The notes beneath the pieces are model-generated. The model saw only the letters and a list, made by a program, of their open reading frames with translations. It was not told where the DNA came from and did not search any database. Both the position numbers and the translations under genes were made by a program. From an uncultured Clostridia bacterium (GTDB lineage Bacteria; Bacillota; Clostridia; TANB77; CAG-508), in the NCBI GenBank assembly GCA_944388705.1, contig CALXJU010000006.1, positions 1-60,127 on the forward strand: a stretch of 60,127 nt of DNA. The letters run 5' to 3'. Position 1 is the stretch's first letter. Each line of letters begins with the position of its first letter. Below, in pieces: positions 8,228-16,542 of the stretch.

Positions 8228-8556
8228 AAGATTTAGAAGAAAAAATTTTGAGAAATTTTAAAGATAGTATTGCTATGTCCAATTTGGAGGAGGAATTTTC
8301 TATGAAAAAAGTTTTTAAAAAACAAATTATAACATTATCTATATTAGTAGTTGTTTTATTTTCAGGAGGATTATTAACTGTAAATGCTGCAACAGACGGA
8401 AAAGTAGTAGAAGATATAAAAGAAACTATTTATAATATGTTAAAAGATAATACAAATGTAAAAATAGACAGTGAGTCAATAGAAATTCAAGATATAAAAA
8501 AGAATAATGAAGGAGATGTAGAAACAATAACATATACATTTGATGCTAAAGAATAA
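8224..8556 (+). CDS. Short membrane or secreted partner of ECF sigma factor 2
   Basis: A 110-aa protein whose start overlaps the sigma stop. Residues 1-32 are charged, 33-50 are strongly hydrophobic (ITLSILVVVLFSGGLLTV), and the rest is an acidic tail without cysteines. An internal start at 8302 has a stronger site (GGAGGAGG, 8286-8293). It would give an 84-aa product with a signal-peptide-like N-terminus ending VNA-A. So one gene may make a membrane-anchored anti-sigma-like form and a secreted form. I do not recognise the family; the role is inferred from position only. Confidence 0.55.
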   Translation: MKDLEEKILRNFKDSIAMSNLEEEFSMKKVFKKQIITLSILVVVLFSGGLLTVNAATDGKVVEDIKETIYNMLKDNTNVKIDSESIEIQDIKKNNEGDVETITYTFDAKE

Positions 8557-8576
8557 TTTTATAAATTTGAGAAACA

Positions 8577-8606
8577 GGGTAGATAATAAAAAGAAATTAT
8601 CTACCC
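8577..8606. terminator. Bidirectional terminator
   Basis: A perfect 11-bp stem (GGGTAGATAAT / ATTATCTACCC) with an 8-nt loop sits between the convergent sigma-partner gene and gerQ. It is followed by TTTA on the plus strand and by an AT-rich run on the minus strand. Confidence 0.8.
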
Positions 8607-8625
8607 TTTATGTATATATTAGTCT

Positions 8626-8985
8626 TTAAAATCCCATAGGAGGTTGTTGATAAAATCTATTACTAAACATAGGATTATTCATAGTTCCATAAAAACTATT
8701 ACTAGAAATAGTTATAAATTTAATAGAATAAATATCACAATAAACTAAATTATCACTTTCAACAGAACGTAATAATATGTAACTTGCACCAACATCTTCT
8801 AGAACACCAATTCTATCAGTCAAATTATTTGTACCAATAAGAAATTCAACTCTCATAAGTTTTCCAATTTGTTCTCTTAAAAAAGCAGGAGTATAAATAG
8901 AATTAGTCAAAATTTCTGGTGAATTTTGGTCAATAGTTACATTTCTATCCCCTCTTTTATCTTTATTTTCTTCAACACTAGCCAT
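8626..8985 (-). CDS. gerQ: Spore coat protein GerQ
   Basis: A 119-aa homologue of GerQ, a spore coat protein needed in Bacillus subtilis for CwlJ localisation and action during germination. The conserved core is YTPAFLREQIGKLMRVEFLI (about residues 31-50), followed by GVLEDVGASYILLRSVESDN and YCDIYSIKFITIS. A short acidic N-terminus and a Tyr/Pro/Gln-rich tail flank it. It lies 14 bp downstream of cwlJ on the same strand, as in the B. subtilis pair, so the two are surely co-transcribed in the mother cell. This gene marks the organism as spore-forming. Confidence 0.9.
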   Translation of the reverse strand: MASVEENKDKRGDRNVTIDQNSPEILTNSIYTPAFLREQIGKLMRVEFLIGTNNLTDRIGVLEDVGASYILLRSVESDNLVYCDIYSIKFITISSNSFYGTMNNPMFSNRFYQQPPMGF

Positions 8986-8999
8986 AAAAAACTCCTTTC

Positions 9000-9446
9000 C
9001 TAGGTTTGAGCATATTTAGAAGTGGGTCTATAAAAGCAATGTTCACCAAGACGAGTGTGAAAAGTTCCAGAACCATTACTTGGAAAAGTTGAACCACAAG
9101 TTGGTCTAAAAGGATTTAAATACCATAAGCAATCACCAATTTCATTCAATCTATTTCCTGCTAATGCCCAATCAGCAATTTGATAATGTACATTAGTAGG
9201 AGTCATATTATAAATATTTTGAGGGTTATAACTTCCGCCTATAGTTTCTCTCGCACAATCAAATTGACCTTCTTGAAAAATAATGTTTCTTATATTACCG
9301 CCTTGTGAAACTCTTGCATATTCACCTTCAGTAGCATTCACTCTATTCATAGTAACAGAAGCAACAGCTTTCATTCCATTATCACCTTCGCCACCAGATT
9401 CACATTGTACAATTCTTGCTAAAAGTTCCCTTTCCGAATATGCCAT
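9000..9446 (-). CDS. cwlJ: Spore cortex-lytic hydrolase CwlJ
   Basis: A 148-aa cell-wall hydrolase of the SleB/CwlJ family (Hydrolase_2), which degrades spore cortex peptidoglycan on germination. The likely catalytic glutamate is in the CESGGEG motif near residue 15, followed by AVASVTMNRV and, near the C-terminus, HTRLGEHCFYRP. There is no signal peptide or SPOR/LysM domain, as expected for CwlJ, which is held in the coat by GerQ. ATG at 9446 is preferred, because the GTG three codons upstream is part of the GAGGTG ribosome binding site. Confidence 0.88.
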   Translation of the reverse strand: MAYSERELLARIVQCESGGEGDNGMKAVASVTMNRVNATEGEYARVSQGGNIRNIIFQEGQFDCARETIGGSYNPQNIYNMTPTNVHYQIADWALAGNRLNEIGDCLWYLNPFRPTCGSTFPSNGSGTFHTRLGEHCFYRPTSKYAQT

Positions 9447-9514
9447 TTTAATCACCTCTAATATATATATGAAAATTTCTAAAAAGTGTTACAAATTATT
9501 TTAATATATAGATA

Positions 9515-9543
9515 TTGTCTTTTTGGTGGTAATATGATATATT
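9515..9543 (+). promoter_or_regulatory. Putative promoter of pta-ackA
   Basis: TTGTCT (9515-9520), a 17-nt spacer and TATATT (9538-9543) lie 34 bp before the pta start. It is a reasonable sigma-A match in the gap between the divergent cwlJ and pta genes. Confidence 0.45.
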
Positions 9544-9576
9544 AAGCATGAAGTATAAATAAGGAGGAAAATACAA

Positions 9577-10575
9577 ATGTCATTCATTGAGAAAATAAAA
9601 GAAAAAGCAAGAAAAGACATAAAAACAATTATTTTACCAGAAGCAACAGATGAAAGAATATTACAAGCAACAGAAATGGTAAAAAAAGAAAAATACGCAA
9701 AAATAATATTATTAGGAAATGAAGAACAAATAAGACAAATTGCACAAGAAAAAGAAATTGATATAAATGGAACACAAATAATAGACCCAGAAAAATCAGA
9801 GAAATCAGAAGAATATGCAACAGAATTATATGAATTAAGAAAAGCAAAAGGAATGACTGAAGAAAAAGCAAAAGAATTAATCAAAGAGCCAATATATTAT
9901 GGAATGATGATGTTAAAACAAGGAGATGCAGATGGATTAGTATCAGGAGCTGCACACTCAACTTCAGATACATTAAGACCGGCATTGCAAATACTAAAAA
10001 CAGCACCTGGAACAAAATTAGTATCAGCATTTTTTATAATGGTAGTTCCAGACTGTGAATATGGAGCAAATGGAACATTCATATTTGCAGATAGTGGACT
10101 AAATGAAGAACCAGATTCAGAAGCATTATCAGAAATAGCAATATCATCAAGCAAAAGTTTTGAACAATTAGTTGGAGAACAAGCAAAAATAGCAATGTTA
10201 TCATATTCAACATATGGAAGTGCACATTCAGCTTCAACAGAAAAAGTAATAGAAGCAACTAATAAAGTCAAAGAAAAAGAACCAAATTTATTAGTAGATG
10301 GAGAACTACAATTAGATGCTGCAATAATACCAGAAGTTGCAGAATTTAAAGCTAAAGGAAGTCCATTAAAAGGTCAAGCAAATGTATTAGTATTTCCAGA
10401 TTTAGGAGCAGGAAATATCGGATACAAATTAGTACAAAGACTTGCAAAAGCAGAAGCATATGGACCATTATGTCAAGGAATTGCAAAACCTGTAAATGAT
10501 TTATCAAGAGGATGTAGTGCAAAAGATGTTGCAGGAGTTGTTGCAATTACAGCAGTTCAAGCTCAACAAATATAA
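9577..10575 (+). CDS. pta: Phosphate acetyltransferase
   Basis: A 332-aa phosphotransacetylase that converts acetyl-CoA and phosphate to acetyl phosphate and CoA. The length is that of the short Pta form, without the N-terminal DRTGG domains. Recognisable motifs are the N-terminal IILPEATDERIL, DGLVSGAAHST near residue 128, and the C-terminal NVLVFPDLGAGNIGYKLVQR and GPLCQGIAKPVNDLSRG. It has a strong AAGGAGG site and is followed by two acetate kinases, so the acetate/ATP-forming pathway is complete here. It is a cytoplasmic enzyme and the assignment is secure. Confidence 0.95.
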   Translation: MSFIEKIKEKARKDIKTIILPEATDERILQATEMVKKEKYAKIILLGNEEQIRQIAQEKEIDINGTQIIDPEKSEKSEEYATELYELRKAKGMTEEKAKELIKEPIYYGMMMLKQGDADGLVSGAAHSTSDTLRPALQILKTAPGTKLVSAFFIMVVPDCEYGANGTFIFADSGLNEEPDSEALSEIAISSSKSFEQLVGEQAKIAMLSYSTYGSAHSASTEKVIEATNKVKEKEPNLLVDGELQLDAAIIPEVAEFKAKGSPLKGQANVLVFPDLGAGNIGYKLVQRLAKAEAYGPLCQGIAKPVNDLSRGCSAKDVAGVVAITAVQAQQI

Positions 10576-10583
10576 AGTATAAA

Positions 10584-10680
10584 GGGCAATTTTGGGACAG
10601 TCCCCAAATTACCCAAATGGAAAAAAGGGGACTGTCCCCAAATTGCCAAAAGGGAAAAAAAGGGACAGACCTCAAAATTC
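10584..10680. repeat. Palindromic repeat (locus 1), between pta and ackA
   Basis: Inverted copies of a GGGCAATTTTGGGACAGTCC-type arm (10584-10605 and 10627-10647) are followed by a partial third copy at about 10651-10675. Each arm itself contains the self-complementary core GGGAC-N-GTCCC. The same family occurs at 19486-19584, 41065-41121 and 53641-53975. It resembles REP/REPIN elements. The repeat ends just before the AAGGAGG site of ackA, so it is transcribed as part of the pta-ackA leader. Confidence 0.8.
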
Positions 10681-10691
10681 AAGGAGGATTT

Positions 10692-11879
10692 ATGAAAATA
10701 TTAGTATTAAATTCTGGAAGTTCATCATTAAAGTATCAAGTAATAGATACTAAAACATGTGAAATGTTAGCAAAAGGATATTATGAAAGAATAGGTCAGC
10801 CTAATGCATTTTTAACACATAAAGTACAAGATGTAAAACATAAATTTGAACATCCTGTAAAAAATCATGAGCAAGCAATAAAATTCGCAATAACAAGATT
10901 GACAAGTGAACAGTATGGAGTATTTAGGAGCTTAGACGAATTAGATGCTATAGGACATAGAATAGTACATGGTGGAGAAAAAATAACAGACTCTGTATTA
11001 ATAACAGATGAAATAATAGAAGAGATTAGAAAAAATTCAGATTTAGCACCATTACATAATCCGGCAGCAATACTAGGAATAGAAGCATGTAAAAAAATAC
11101 TACCAGAAAAACCTATGGTAGCTGTATTTGATACGGCATTTCATCAAACAATTAGTAAAGAAAAATATATTTACCCAATACCATATGAATACTACGAAAA
11201 ATATGGAGTAAGGAAATATGGAGCGCATGGAACATCACATCAATATGTAGCAGAAAGAGTTTCAGAAATAATAGGAAGCAAAAATCTAAAAATAGTAAAT
11301 TGTCATTTAGGACAAGGAGCAAGTATATGTGCAATACAAAATGGAAAGTCAGTTGAAACAAGTATGGGATTAACGCCTCTAGGAGGAATTCCAATGGGAA
11401 CACGTTCAGGTGATTTAGATCCATCAGTAGTAACATATATTATGAAAAAAGAAAATATTTCAGCAGATGAAATGGAGAGAATTTTAAATAAAGAATCAGG
11501 AGTTTATGGAATTTCAAGAGTATCAATAGATTTTAGAGATATAGAAGCAGAAGCATTAGCAGGTGGAAAAGAAGCAAAAATAGCATTAGATGCATATCAT
11601 TATGCTATTGCGGGATATATTGCAAAATGTGCAGTAGCAATGAATGGAATAGATGTACTTACATTTACAGCAGGTGTAGGAGAAAAATCACCATATTCAA
11701 GAGGAGAAATATGTAATTTATTAGAAACTTTTGGAGTTGAAATACAAGCTAAACTAAATAATACAAAAGGAGAGGAAATAGAAATTTCAGCACCTAATTC
11801 AAAAGTAAGAGTATTTGTAATACCTACAAATGAAGAATTAATGATAGCAAAAGAAACAGAAAGAATAATAAAAAAATAG
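10692..11879 (+). CDS. ackA: Acetate kinase, first copy
   Basis: A 395-aa acetate kinase that transfers phosphate between acetyl phosphate and ADP. Active-site motifs are intact: LNSGSSSLK at the N-terminus, HRIVHGG, LHNPA, VFDTAFHQT, YGAHGTSHQ, PMGTRSGDLDP and the C-terminal PTNEELMIAKET. ATG at 10692 follows AAGGAGG; the upstream in-frame extension is repeat DNA and not part of the protein. It lies 116 bp after pta and 22 bp before a second acetate kinase. A small deviation is FTAGVGEK in place of the usual GEN. Confidence 0.93.
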   Translation: MKILVLNSGSSSLKYQVIDTKTCEMLAKGYYERIGQPNAFLTHKVQDVKHKFEHPVKNHEQAIKFAITRLTSEQYGVFRSLDELDAIGHRIVHGGEKITDSVLITDEIIEEIRKNSDLAPLHNPAAILGIEACKKILPEKPMVAVFDTAFHQTISKEKYIYPIPYEYYEKYGVRKYGAHGTSHQYVAERVSEIIGSKNLKIVNCHLGQGASICAIQNGKSVETSMGLTPLGGIPMGTRSGDLDPSVVTYIMKKENISADEMERILNKESGVYGISRVSIDFRDIEAEALAGGKEAKIALDAYHYAIAGYIAKCAVAMNGIDVLTFTAGVGEKSPYSRGEICNLLETFGVEIQAKLNNTKGEEIEISAPNSKVRVFVIPTNEELMIAKETERIIKK

Positions 11880-11901
11880 AGAAAGAAAGGAAGATTTAAA
11901 A

Positions 11902-13092
11902 ATGAAAATATTAGTATTAAACTGTGGTAGTTCATCACTAAAATATCAATTAATAAATATGGAGACAGAAGAAGTATTAGCTTCTGGAAAATATGAAAGA
12001 ATAGGAGAAGCTGAAGCATTTATAACACATAAAGCAATGGGCAAAAAAGTAGAAATAAAGAAACCAGCTTATGACCATAAAGAAGCAATCGAATTTACAT
12101 TAGCACAATTAACTAATCCAGAATATAAAGTAATTGAAGATTTAAATGAAATTGAAGCAATAGGTCATCGTGTAGTACATGGTGGAGAAATTTTCAAAGA
12201 ATCAGCAGTAATTACAGATAAAGTAATTGAGCAAATAAAAGAATGTGGAGAATTTGCACCATTACATAATCCAGCAGCAGCATTAGGAATGGAAGCCTGC
12301 AAAAAAGTAATGCCAGGAAAACCAATGGTAGCAGTATTTGACACAACATTCCATCAAACAATGAAAAAAGAAAAATATATTTATCCAATACCATATGAAT
12401 ATTATGAAAAATATGGAGTAAGAAAATATGGAGCACATGGAACATCACATATGTATGTGTCACAAAGACTTGCTGAAATACTAAAAAAAGATATAAATGA
12501 ATTAAAAATAGTTACATGTCATTTAGGACAAGGAGCAAGTATATGTGCAATTGAAGCAGGAAAATCTATAGATACAAGTATGGGATTAACACCTCTTGGA
12601 GGAATTCCAATGGTAACTCGTTCAGGTGATTTAGACCCATCAGTAATAACATATATAATGAGAAAAGAAAATATTTCTGCTGAAGATATGGAGAATATAT
12701 TAAATAAAAAATCAGGTCTACACGCAATTGCAGGCTTAGCTCCTGACTTTAGAGAGGTGGAATCAGCTTCTTATGGAGATAGTGAAAGAGCAAAAATAGC
12801 AATAGATAAATTTAATTATGAAATTGCAGCATTTGTTGCAAAATATGCAGTTGCAATGAATGGAATTGACTATATAATTTTTACAGGCGGAATAGGAGAA
12901 AATCAAATAAATATAAGAAAAGGAATATGTGAAAAACTTGAATTTATGGGAGTTAAAATAGATGTAGAAGCTAATAATATGAGAGGAGAGGAAAAAGAAA
13001 TTTCTACATCAGATTCAAAAATTAAAGTATATGTAATACCAACAAATGAAGAACTTATGATAGCAAAAGAAACTCAGAGATTAGTAAAATAG
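11902..13092 (+). CDS. ackA: Acetate kinase, second copy
   Basis: A 396-aa second acetate kinase, clearly paralogous to the gene just upstream and probably a tandem duplication. The catalytic motifs are kept (LNCGSSSLK, HRVVHGG, LHNPAA, VFDTTFHQT, YGAHGTSHM, TRSGDLDP, PTNEELMIAKET), and here the GIGEN motif is normal. One odd change is PMVTRSGD where the first copy has PMGTRSGD, beside the catalytic arginine. It may be fully active or specialised for another short-chain acid such as propionate or butyrate; sequence alone cannot tell. Confidence 0.9.
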   Translation: MKILVLNCGSSSLKYQLINMETEEVLASGKYERIGEAEAFITHKAMGKKVEIKKPAYDHKEAIEFTLAQLTNPEYKVIEDLNEIEAIGHRVVHGGEIFKESAVITDKVIEQIKECGEFAPLHNPAAALGMEACKKVMPGKPMVAVFDTTFHQTMKKEKYIYPIPYEYYEKYGVRKYGAHGTSHMYVSQRLAEILKKDINELKIVTCHLGQGASICAIEAGKSIDTSMGLTPLGGIPMVTRSGDLDPSVITYIMRKENISAEDMENILNKKSGLHAIAGLAPDFREVESASYGDSERAKIAIDKFNYEIAAFVAKYAVAMNGIDYIIFTGGIGENQINIRKGICEKLEFMGVKIDVEANNMRGEEKEISTSDSKIKVYVIPTNEELMIAKETQRLVK

Positions 13093-13104
13093 GAGGAATT
13101 AATT

Positions 13105-13524
13105 ATGGAATATAGAAGATTTAATAATACAATTGTTGCAAGAATCGATAAAGGTGAAGAAATTTTAGAACAAATAAAAGAAATAGCTTTAAAAGAAAAT
13201 ATAAAATTAGCAAACATAAATGCTTTAGGAGCAACAAATAATTTCACAGTTGGAGTATTTAAAACAGGAGAAAAGAAATATTATTCAAATTCATTTACAG
13301 GAGATTTTGAAATAGTATCATTAACAGGAACAATCAATACTATGAATGGTGAATTTTATACTCATATTCACATGAGTGCAGGAGACGCAGAAGGAAAAGT
13401 ATATGGAGGACATTTAAATAAAGCAATTGTAAGTGCTACATGTGAGATGATTATAAACATAATAGATGGAAAAGTTGATAGAAAATTTGATGAAGAAATA
13501 GGACTAAATTTATTTGGATTTTAA
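13105..13524 (+). CDS. PPC/DUF296 domain protein
   Basis: A 139-aa protein of the PPC (DUF296, PD1-like) family. Bacterial members are small trimeric proteins sometimes annotated as DNA-binding. Typical features are the N-terminal VARIDKGEEILEQIKEIA, the INALGA motif and HIHMSAGDAEGKVYGGHL near residue 90, a His/Asp-rich site that may bind a metal. It follows ackA by 12 bp with a GGAGG site and is co-transcribed. The function is unknown; the family call is firm. Confidence 0.8.
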   Translation: MEYRRFNNTIVARIDKGEEILEQIKEIALKENIKLANINALGATNNFTVGVFKTGEKKYYSNSFTGDFEIVSLTGTINTMNGEFYTHIHMSAGDAEGKVYGGHLNKAIVSATCEMIINIIDGKVDRKFDEEIGLNLFGF

Positions 13525-13540
13525 TAAAAAGAGGTAGAAA

Positions 13541-14815
13541 ATGAAAACAAAAGAGATACAAGAAAAAAAATCAAATGCAAGATTATATCCGATATATAAA
13601 ATGTTCTCATGGGATTTATTGTTTTATTATTCAATAATATTCTTGTTTTTGACACAAGCTAAGCATTTTTCTGCCTCTCAAGTTTTATTAGGAGATGCCT
13701 TTTTTACAGGAACATGTTTAGTAATGCAAATTCCAGCAGGATTTTTGGTAGATAAAATAGGAAAAAGAAATAGTTTAGTATTTGCAAATATATGTATGTG
13801 CATATTTTCATTTTTATTAATTATAACTAAAACATATGAATTGTTACTAGTAGCTTTTTTTGTAGATGCTATTGGATATGTAATAAAAAGTGTTTGTGAA
13901 AACAACATGTTATATGACTCTTTACCAAATGGTAAAAAAAGAGGCTCTTTATATTCTACAATAGATGGAGTAGGAGCATCAAGATATTATATCATAGATG
14001 CAATAACATCTTTAATGGCTGGATATTTATTTGTAATAAATCCTTATATACCAATGTTTTTATGTTTTTTTACAAATCTTATTTCTACAATTTTAGCAAC
14101 TAGATTTAATAAAATAGATTTTCCAGAAAAAGATTTTAAAAATAGAGAATCTATGTCAGAATATTTTGAAAAACTTCGTATAGCAATTAGATTTTCATTT
14201 AAATCAAAAAGAATGTTATGCCTTTTAATATTTTTTGGAATAATATCAGGATTAACATATAATTTAACAACATTTAGAAGTGGGGTATTAGAACAAGTAC
14301 AATTACCAGAACAATATTTCGGGATAGTATTTGCAATTATTCAAATTATGGCATCAATATGTTCAGGTACACAAAATATAATACACAAAAGATTTAGAAA
14401 CAAAACATTATCATTTATGGGAATACCTTATGTTGTAAGTTGCATGATAATAGGATTTTTAGCAATGGGAAATCCAAATTTTACAAAAATATTTTGTATA
14501 ATTTTATTATTTGTAATTCAAGGAGCAATAAAAGGAGCATATAATGTATTGATTTATAGATATCTAAATAATTTTACTAATAAAGAAATAAGAGGAAAAT
14601 TAGCAACAATAAGAAATATTTTTTATAATATAATCAGTATTTTAATAAGTTTATTAGGTGCATTATTATTACATGTTACAGATTCTGCAAATACAATATT
14701 AATAATAGGAGGTTTCTTAACAATTGCAATTATTCTTTTATTAGATTACATGAGAGGAAGAGTAGGACTTAAACCAGAAAAATATAGCAAAATAGATTTA
14801 AAATATAATAATTGA
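13541..14815 (+). CDS. MFS transporter
   Basis: A 424-aa major facilitator superfamily protein with about 12 predicted membrane helices. The conserved loop 2-3 motif appears as GFLVDKIGKR at residues 67-76. There is no signal peptide, and the central loop (about 190-220) is charged and cytoplasmic. A drug or metabolite exporter is possible, but the substrate is not indicated. It is 16 bp downstream of the PPC-domain gene and is followed closely by two more membrane-protein genes, so the run 13105-16001 may be one transcript. Confidence 0.8.
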   Translation: MKTKEIQEKKSNARLYPIYKMFSWDLLFYYSIIFLFLTQAKHFSASQVLLGDAFFTGTCLVMQIPAGFLVDKIGKRNSLVFANICMCIFSFLLIITKTYELLLVAFFVDAIGYVIKSVCENNMLYDSLPNGKKRGSLYSTIDGVGASRYYIIDAITSLMAGYLFVINPYIPMFLCFFTNLISTILATRFNKIDFPEKDFKNRESMSEYFEKLRIAIRFSFKSKRMLCLLIFFGIISGLTYNLTTFRSGVLEQVQLPEQYFGIVFAIIQIMASICSGTQNIIHKRFRNKTLSFMGIPYVVSCMIIGFLAMGNPNFTKIFCIILLFVIQGAIKGAYNVLIYRYLNNFTNKEIRGKLATIRNIFYNIISILISLLGALLLHVTDSANTILIIGGFLTIAIILLLDYMRGRVGLKPEKYSKIDLKYNN

Positions 14816-14829
14816 TTATGGAGGCAAAG

Positions 14830-15633
14830 ATGTCAAAAAAAATAGATAAAATGAAGGAATTCTACAAAAATAATAAAAAGAGTAGTTTGGCATGGTATTT
14901 AACATTAAGAGGATTAGTAATAATCACAATGGTATTAAGAGGACTAAGAGGAGATTGGGCAAGTGTATTTTTATGTGTTTTAACATTAATATTATTTACA
15001 GTTCCATATATAATTAACCAAAAATTAAAAATAGAATTACCAGATTTATTAGAAATAATAATATTCTTATTTATATTTTCAGCTGAAATATTAGGTGAAA
15101 TACAAAATTTTTATGGAATATTTACACATTGGGATACAATTTTACATACACTAAATGGATTTTTATGTGCAGCAATAGGTTTTTCGCTAATAGATATATT
15201 AAATAATTCAGAAAGATTTCATATAAAATTATCTCCTGCATTTGTAGCTTTAGTGGCATTTTGTTTTTCAATGACAATAGGAGTATTATGGGAATTTTTC
15301 GAATTTGGTGCAGACCAATTATTAAGATTTGATATGCAAAAAGATAGAATAGTTCAAAATATATCAACAGTAGAATTAGAACCAGAAGGAAAAAATAAAA
15401 CAGTAAAAATAGACAATATAGAAAAAACAATAATATATAGTACAAAAAATGGTGAAACTACAGAGACGACAATAAATGGTGGATATTTAGATATTGGTAT
15501 AATAGATACTATGAAAGATTTAATAGTAAATTTTGTAGGTGCAATAATATTTTCAATAATAGGATATTTCTATATTCTTAATAGAGATAAATATAAATTT
15601 GCTGAAAATTTTATACCAGTAAAAAGGAGTTAG
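14830..15633 (+). CDS. YjdF-like (DUF2238) membrane protein
   Basis: A 267-aa integral membrane protein similar to the DUF2238/YjdF family. It has about six hydrophobic helices, and the loop motif HWDTILHTLNGFL near residue 105, with a second cluster VLWEFFEFGADQ near 158. A soluble segment of about 60 residues (about 170-230) follows, then one more helix. ATG at 14830 is preferred since GGAGG (14820-14824) lies 5 nt upstream; the open frame itself begins inside the previous gene's stop. The function is not known. Confidence 0.65.
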   Translation: MSKKIDKMKEFYKNNKKSSLAWYLTLRGLVIITMVLRGLRGDWASVFLCVLTLILFTVPYIINQKLKIELPDLLEIIIFLFIFSAEILGEIQNFYGIFTHWDTILHTLNGFLCAAIGFSLIDILNNSERFHIKLSPAFVALVAFCFSMTIGVLWEFFEFGADQLLRFDMQKDRIVQNISTVELEPEGKNKTVKIDNIEKTIIYSTKNGETTETTINGGYLDIGIIDTMKDLIVNFVGAIIFSIIGYFYILNRDKYKFAENFIPVKRS

Positions 15634-15635
15634 AA

Positions 15636-16001
15636 ATGAATCCAAAAAGAGAATGTAAAAAATTAATAAATAGTTTTAGATATGCAATAGAAGGTTTTGT
15701 ATCATCTTTTAAAACTGAGCGAAATATGAAAATTCATGTATTAGCAACAATTATTGTAATAATACTAGGATTTATATTAAAAATAAGTTTATTGGAATGG
15801 TGTATATGTGCAATATCAATTGCTTTAGTTATTGGAGCAGAATTATTTAATACTGCAATTGAAACAGTAGTAGATATGATAAGCCCACAAAAAAATCCAA
15901 AAGCAAAACTAGCAAAAGATATTTCAGCAGCAGCAGTACTAATATTATCACTTGGGTCAGCAGTAGCAGGACTAATTATATTTATACCTAAAATAATATA
16001 A
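15636..16001 (+). CDS. dgkA: Diacylglycerol/undecaprenol kinase
   Basis: A 121-aa small membrane kinase of the DgkA family. In Gram-positive bacteria these phosphorylate undecaprenol, or diacylglycerol, recycling lipid carrier for wall synthesis. The catalytic motif ELFNTAIETVVD is at residues 69-80, and AKDISAAAV at about 93-101 completes the active site. Three membrane helices are visible. The start is 2 bp after the previous stop, with AAAAGGAG. The gene ends exactly where the large fold-back element begins. Confidence 0.88.
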   Translation: MNPKRECKKLINSFRYAIEGFVSSFKTERNMKIHVLATIIVIILGFILKISLLEWCICAISIALVIGAELFNTAIETVVDMISPQKNPKAKLAKDISAAAVLILSLGSAVAGLIIFIPKII

Positions 16002-16460
16002 TTTTTAATGATTTAAATCAACCTTAAAGCTTTTGTGAGGTGGTGTATACATATGTATTTAAAAAAATGGAGAATTTTGTGCATCTAAACTTAACGTTAG
16101 AAAATTTTGTATATTCAGATGAGGGATGTTCATGGGCAAACTTATAAATATGTGTATTTTTCATAAACTGCCTCGACTACCCTACATAACGTTAACAAAT
16201 TCTAAAACTAAAGTCACAACAATACCCAAAAATGGGGACCTTTATGACTTTAGTTTAAGAATTTGTAACACTATTCCGGTCGTATTCGTTGTTTAATCAA
16301 AATAAACATATTTATAAGTTTGAGCCTGAATGAAAGCGGCTCATCTGAATATATTAGATTTTCTACGGGAAGTTTGGCTTGTCCAAAATTTGGAATGTTT
16401 TAAATACATATGTGTACACCACCTCGCAAAAGCTTTAAGGTTGATTCAAATATTAAAAAA
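16002..16460. repeat. Large fold-back (imperfect palindrome) element
   Basis: The whole 16002-16460 gap forms one imperfect palindrome of about 459 bp. The outer arms (about 16011-16058 and 16404-16451) match over about 48 bp with few differences, sharing AATCAACCTTAAAGCTTTTG, then GAGGTGGTGTA. Middle segments also pair, such as TATTCAGATGAG with CTCATCTGAATA and AAACTTATAAATATGT with its complement. The innermost arm is AAACTAAAGTCA (16205-16216) with TGACTTTAGTTT (16245-16256). Outer and inner arms share one centre near 16231. There is no ORF. It may be a MITE or a long structured RNA. Confidence 0.85.
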
Positions 16461-16483
16461 TATCGAAAAACAATAAAAAAGTA

Positions 16484-16512
16484 TTGACAAATAATAAATA
16501 TAATAATATAAT
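16484..16512 (+). promoter_or_regulatory. Consensus sigma-A promoter of DUF4173 gene
   Basis: A perfect TTGACA (16484-16489), 17-nt spacer and TATAAT (16507-16512) precede the DUF4173 membrane-protein gene by 30 bp and lie just outside the fold-back element. A high basal expression level is expected unless a repressor acts. Confidence 0.85.
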
Positions 16513-16542
16513 GTGTTCATAAAATCAAAGGAGGAAAATTTT

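Noticed and set aside
9600..13080. Long open frames on the minus strand opposite pta and the acetate kinase genes
   Set aside because: They mirror strongly supported genes, are full of Leu/Ile/His from AT-rich complements, and have no ribosome binding sites.
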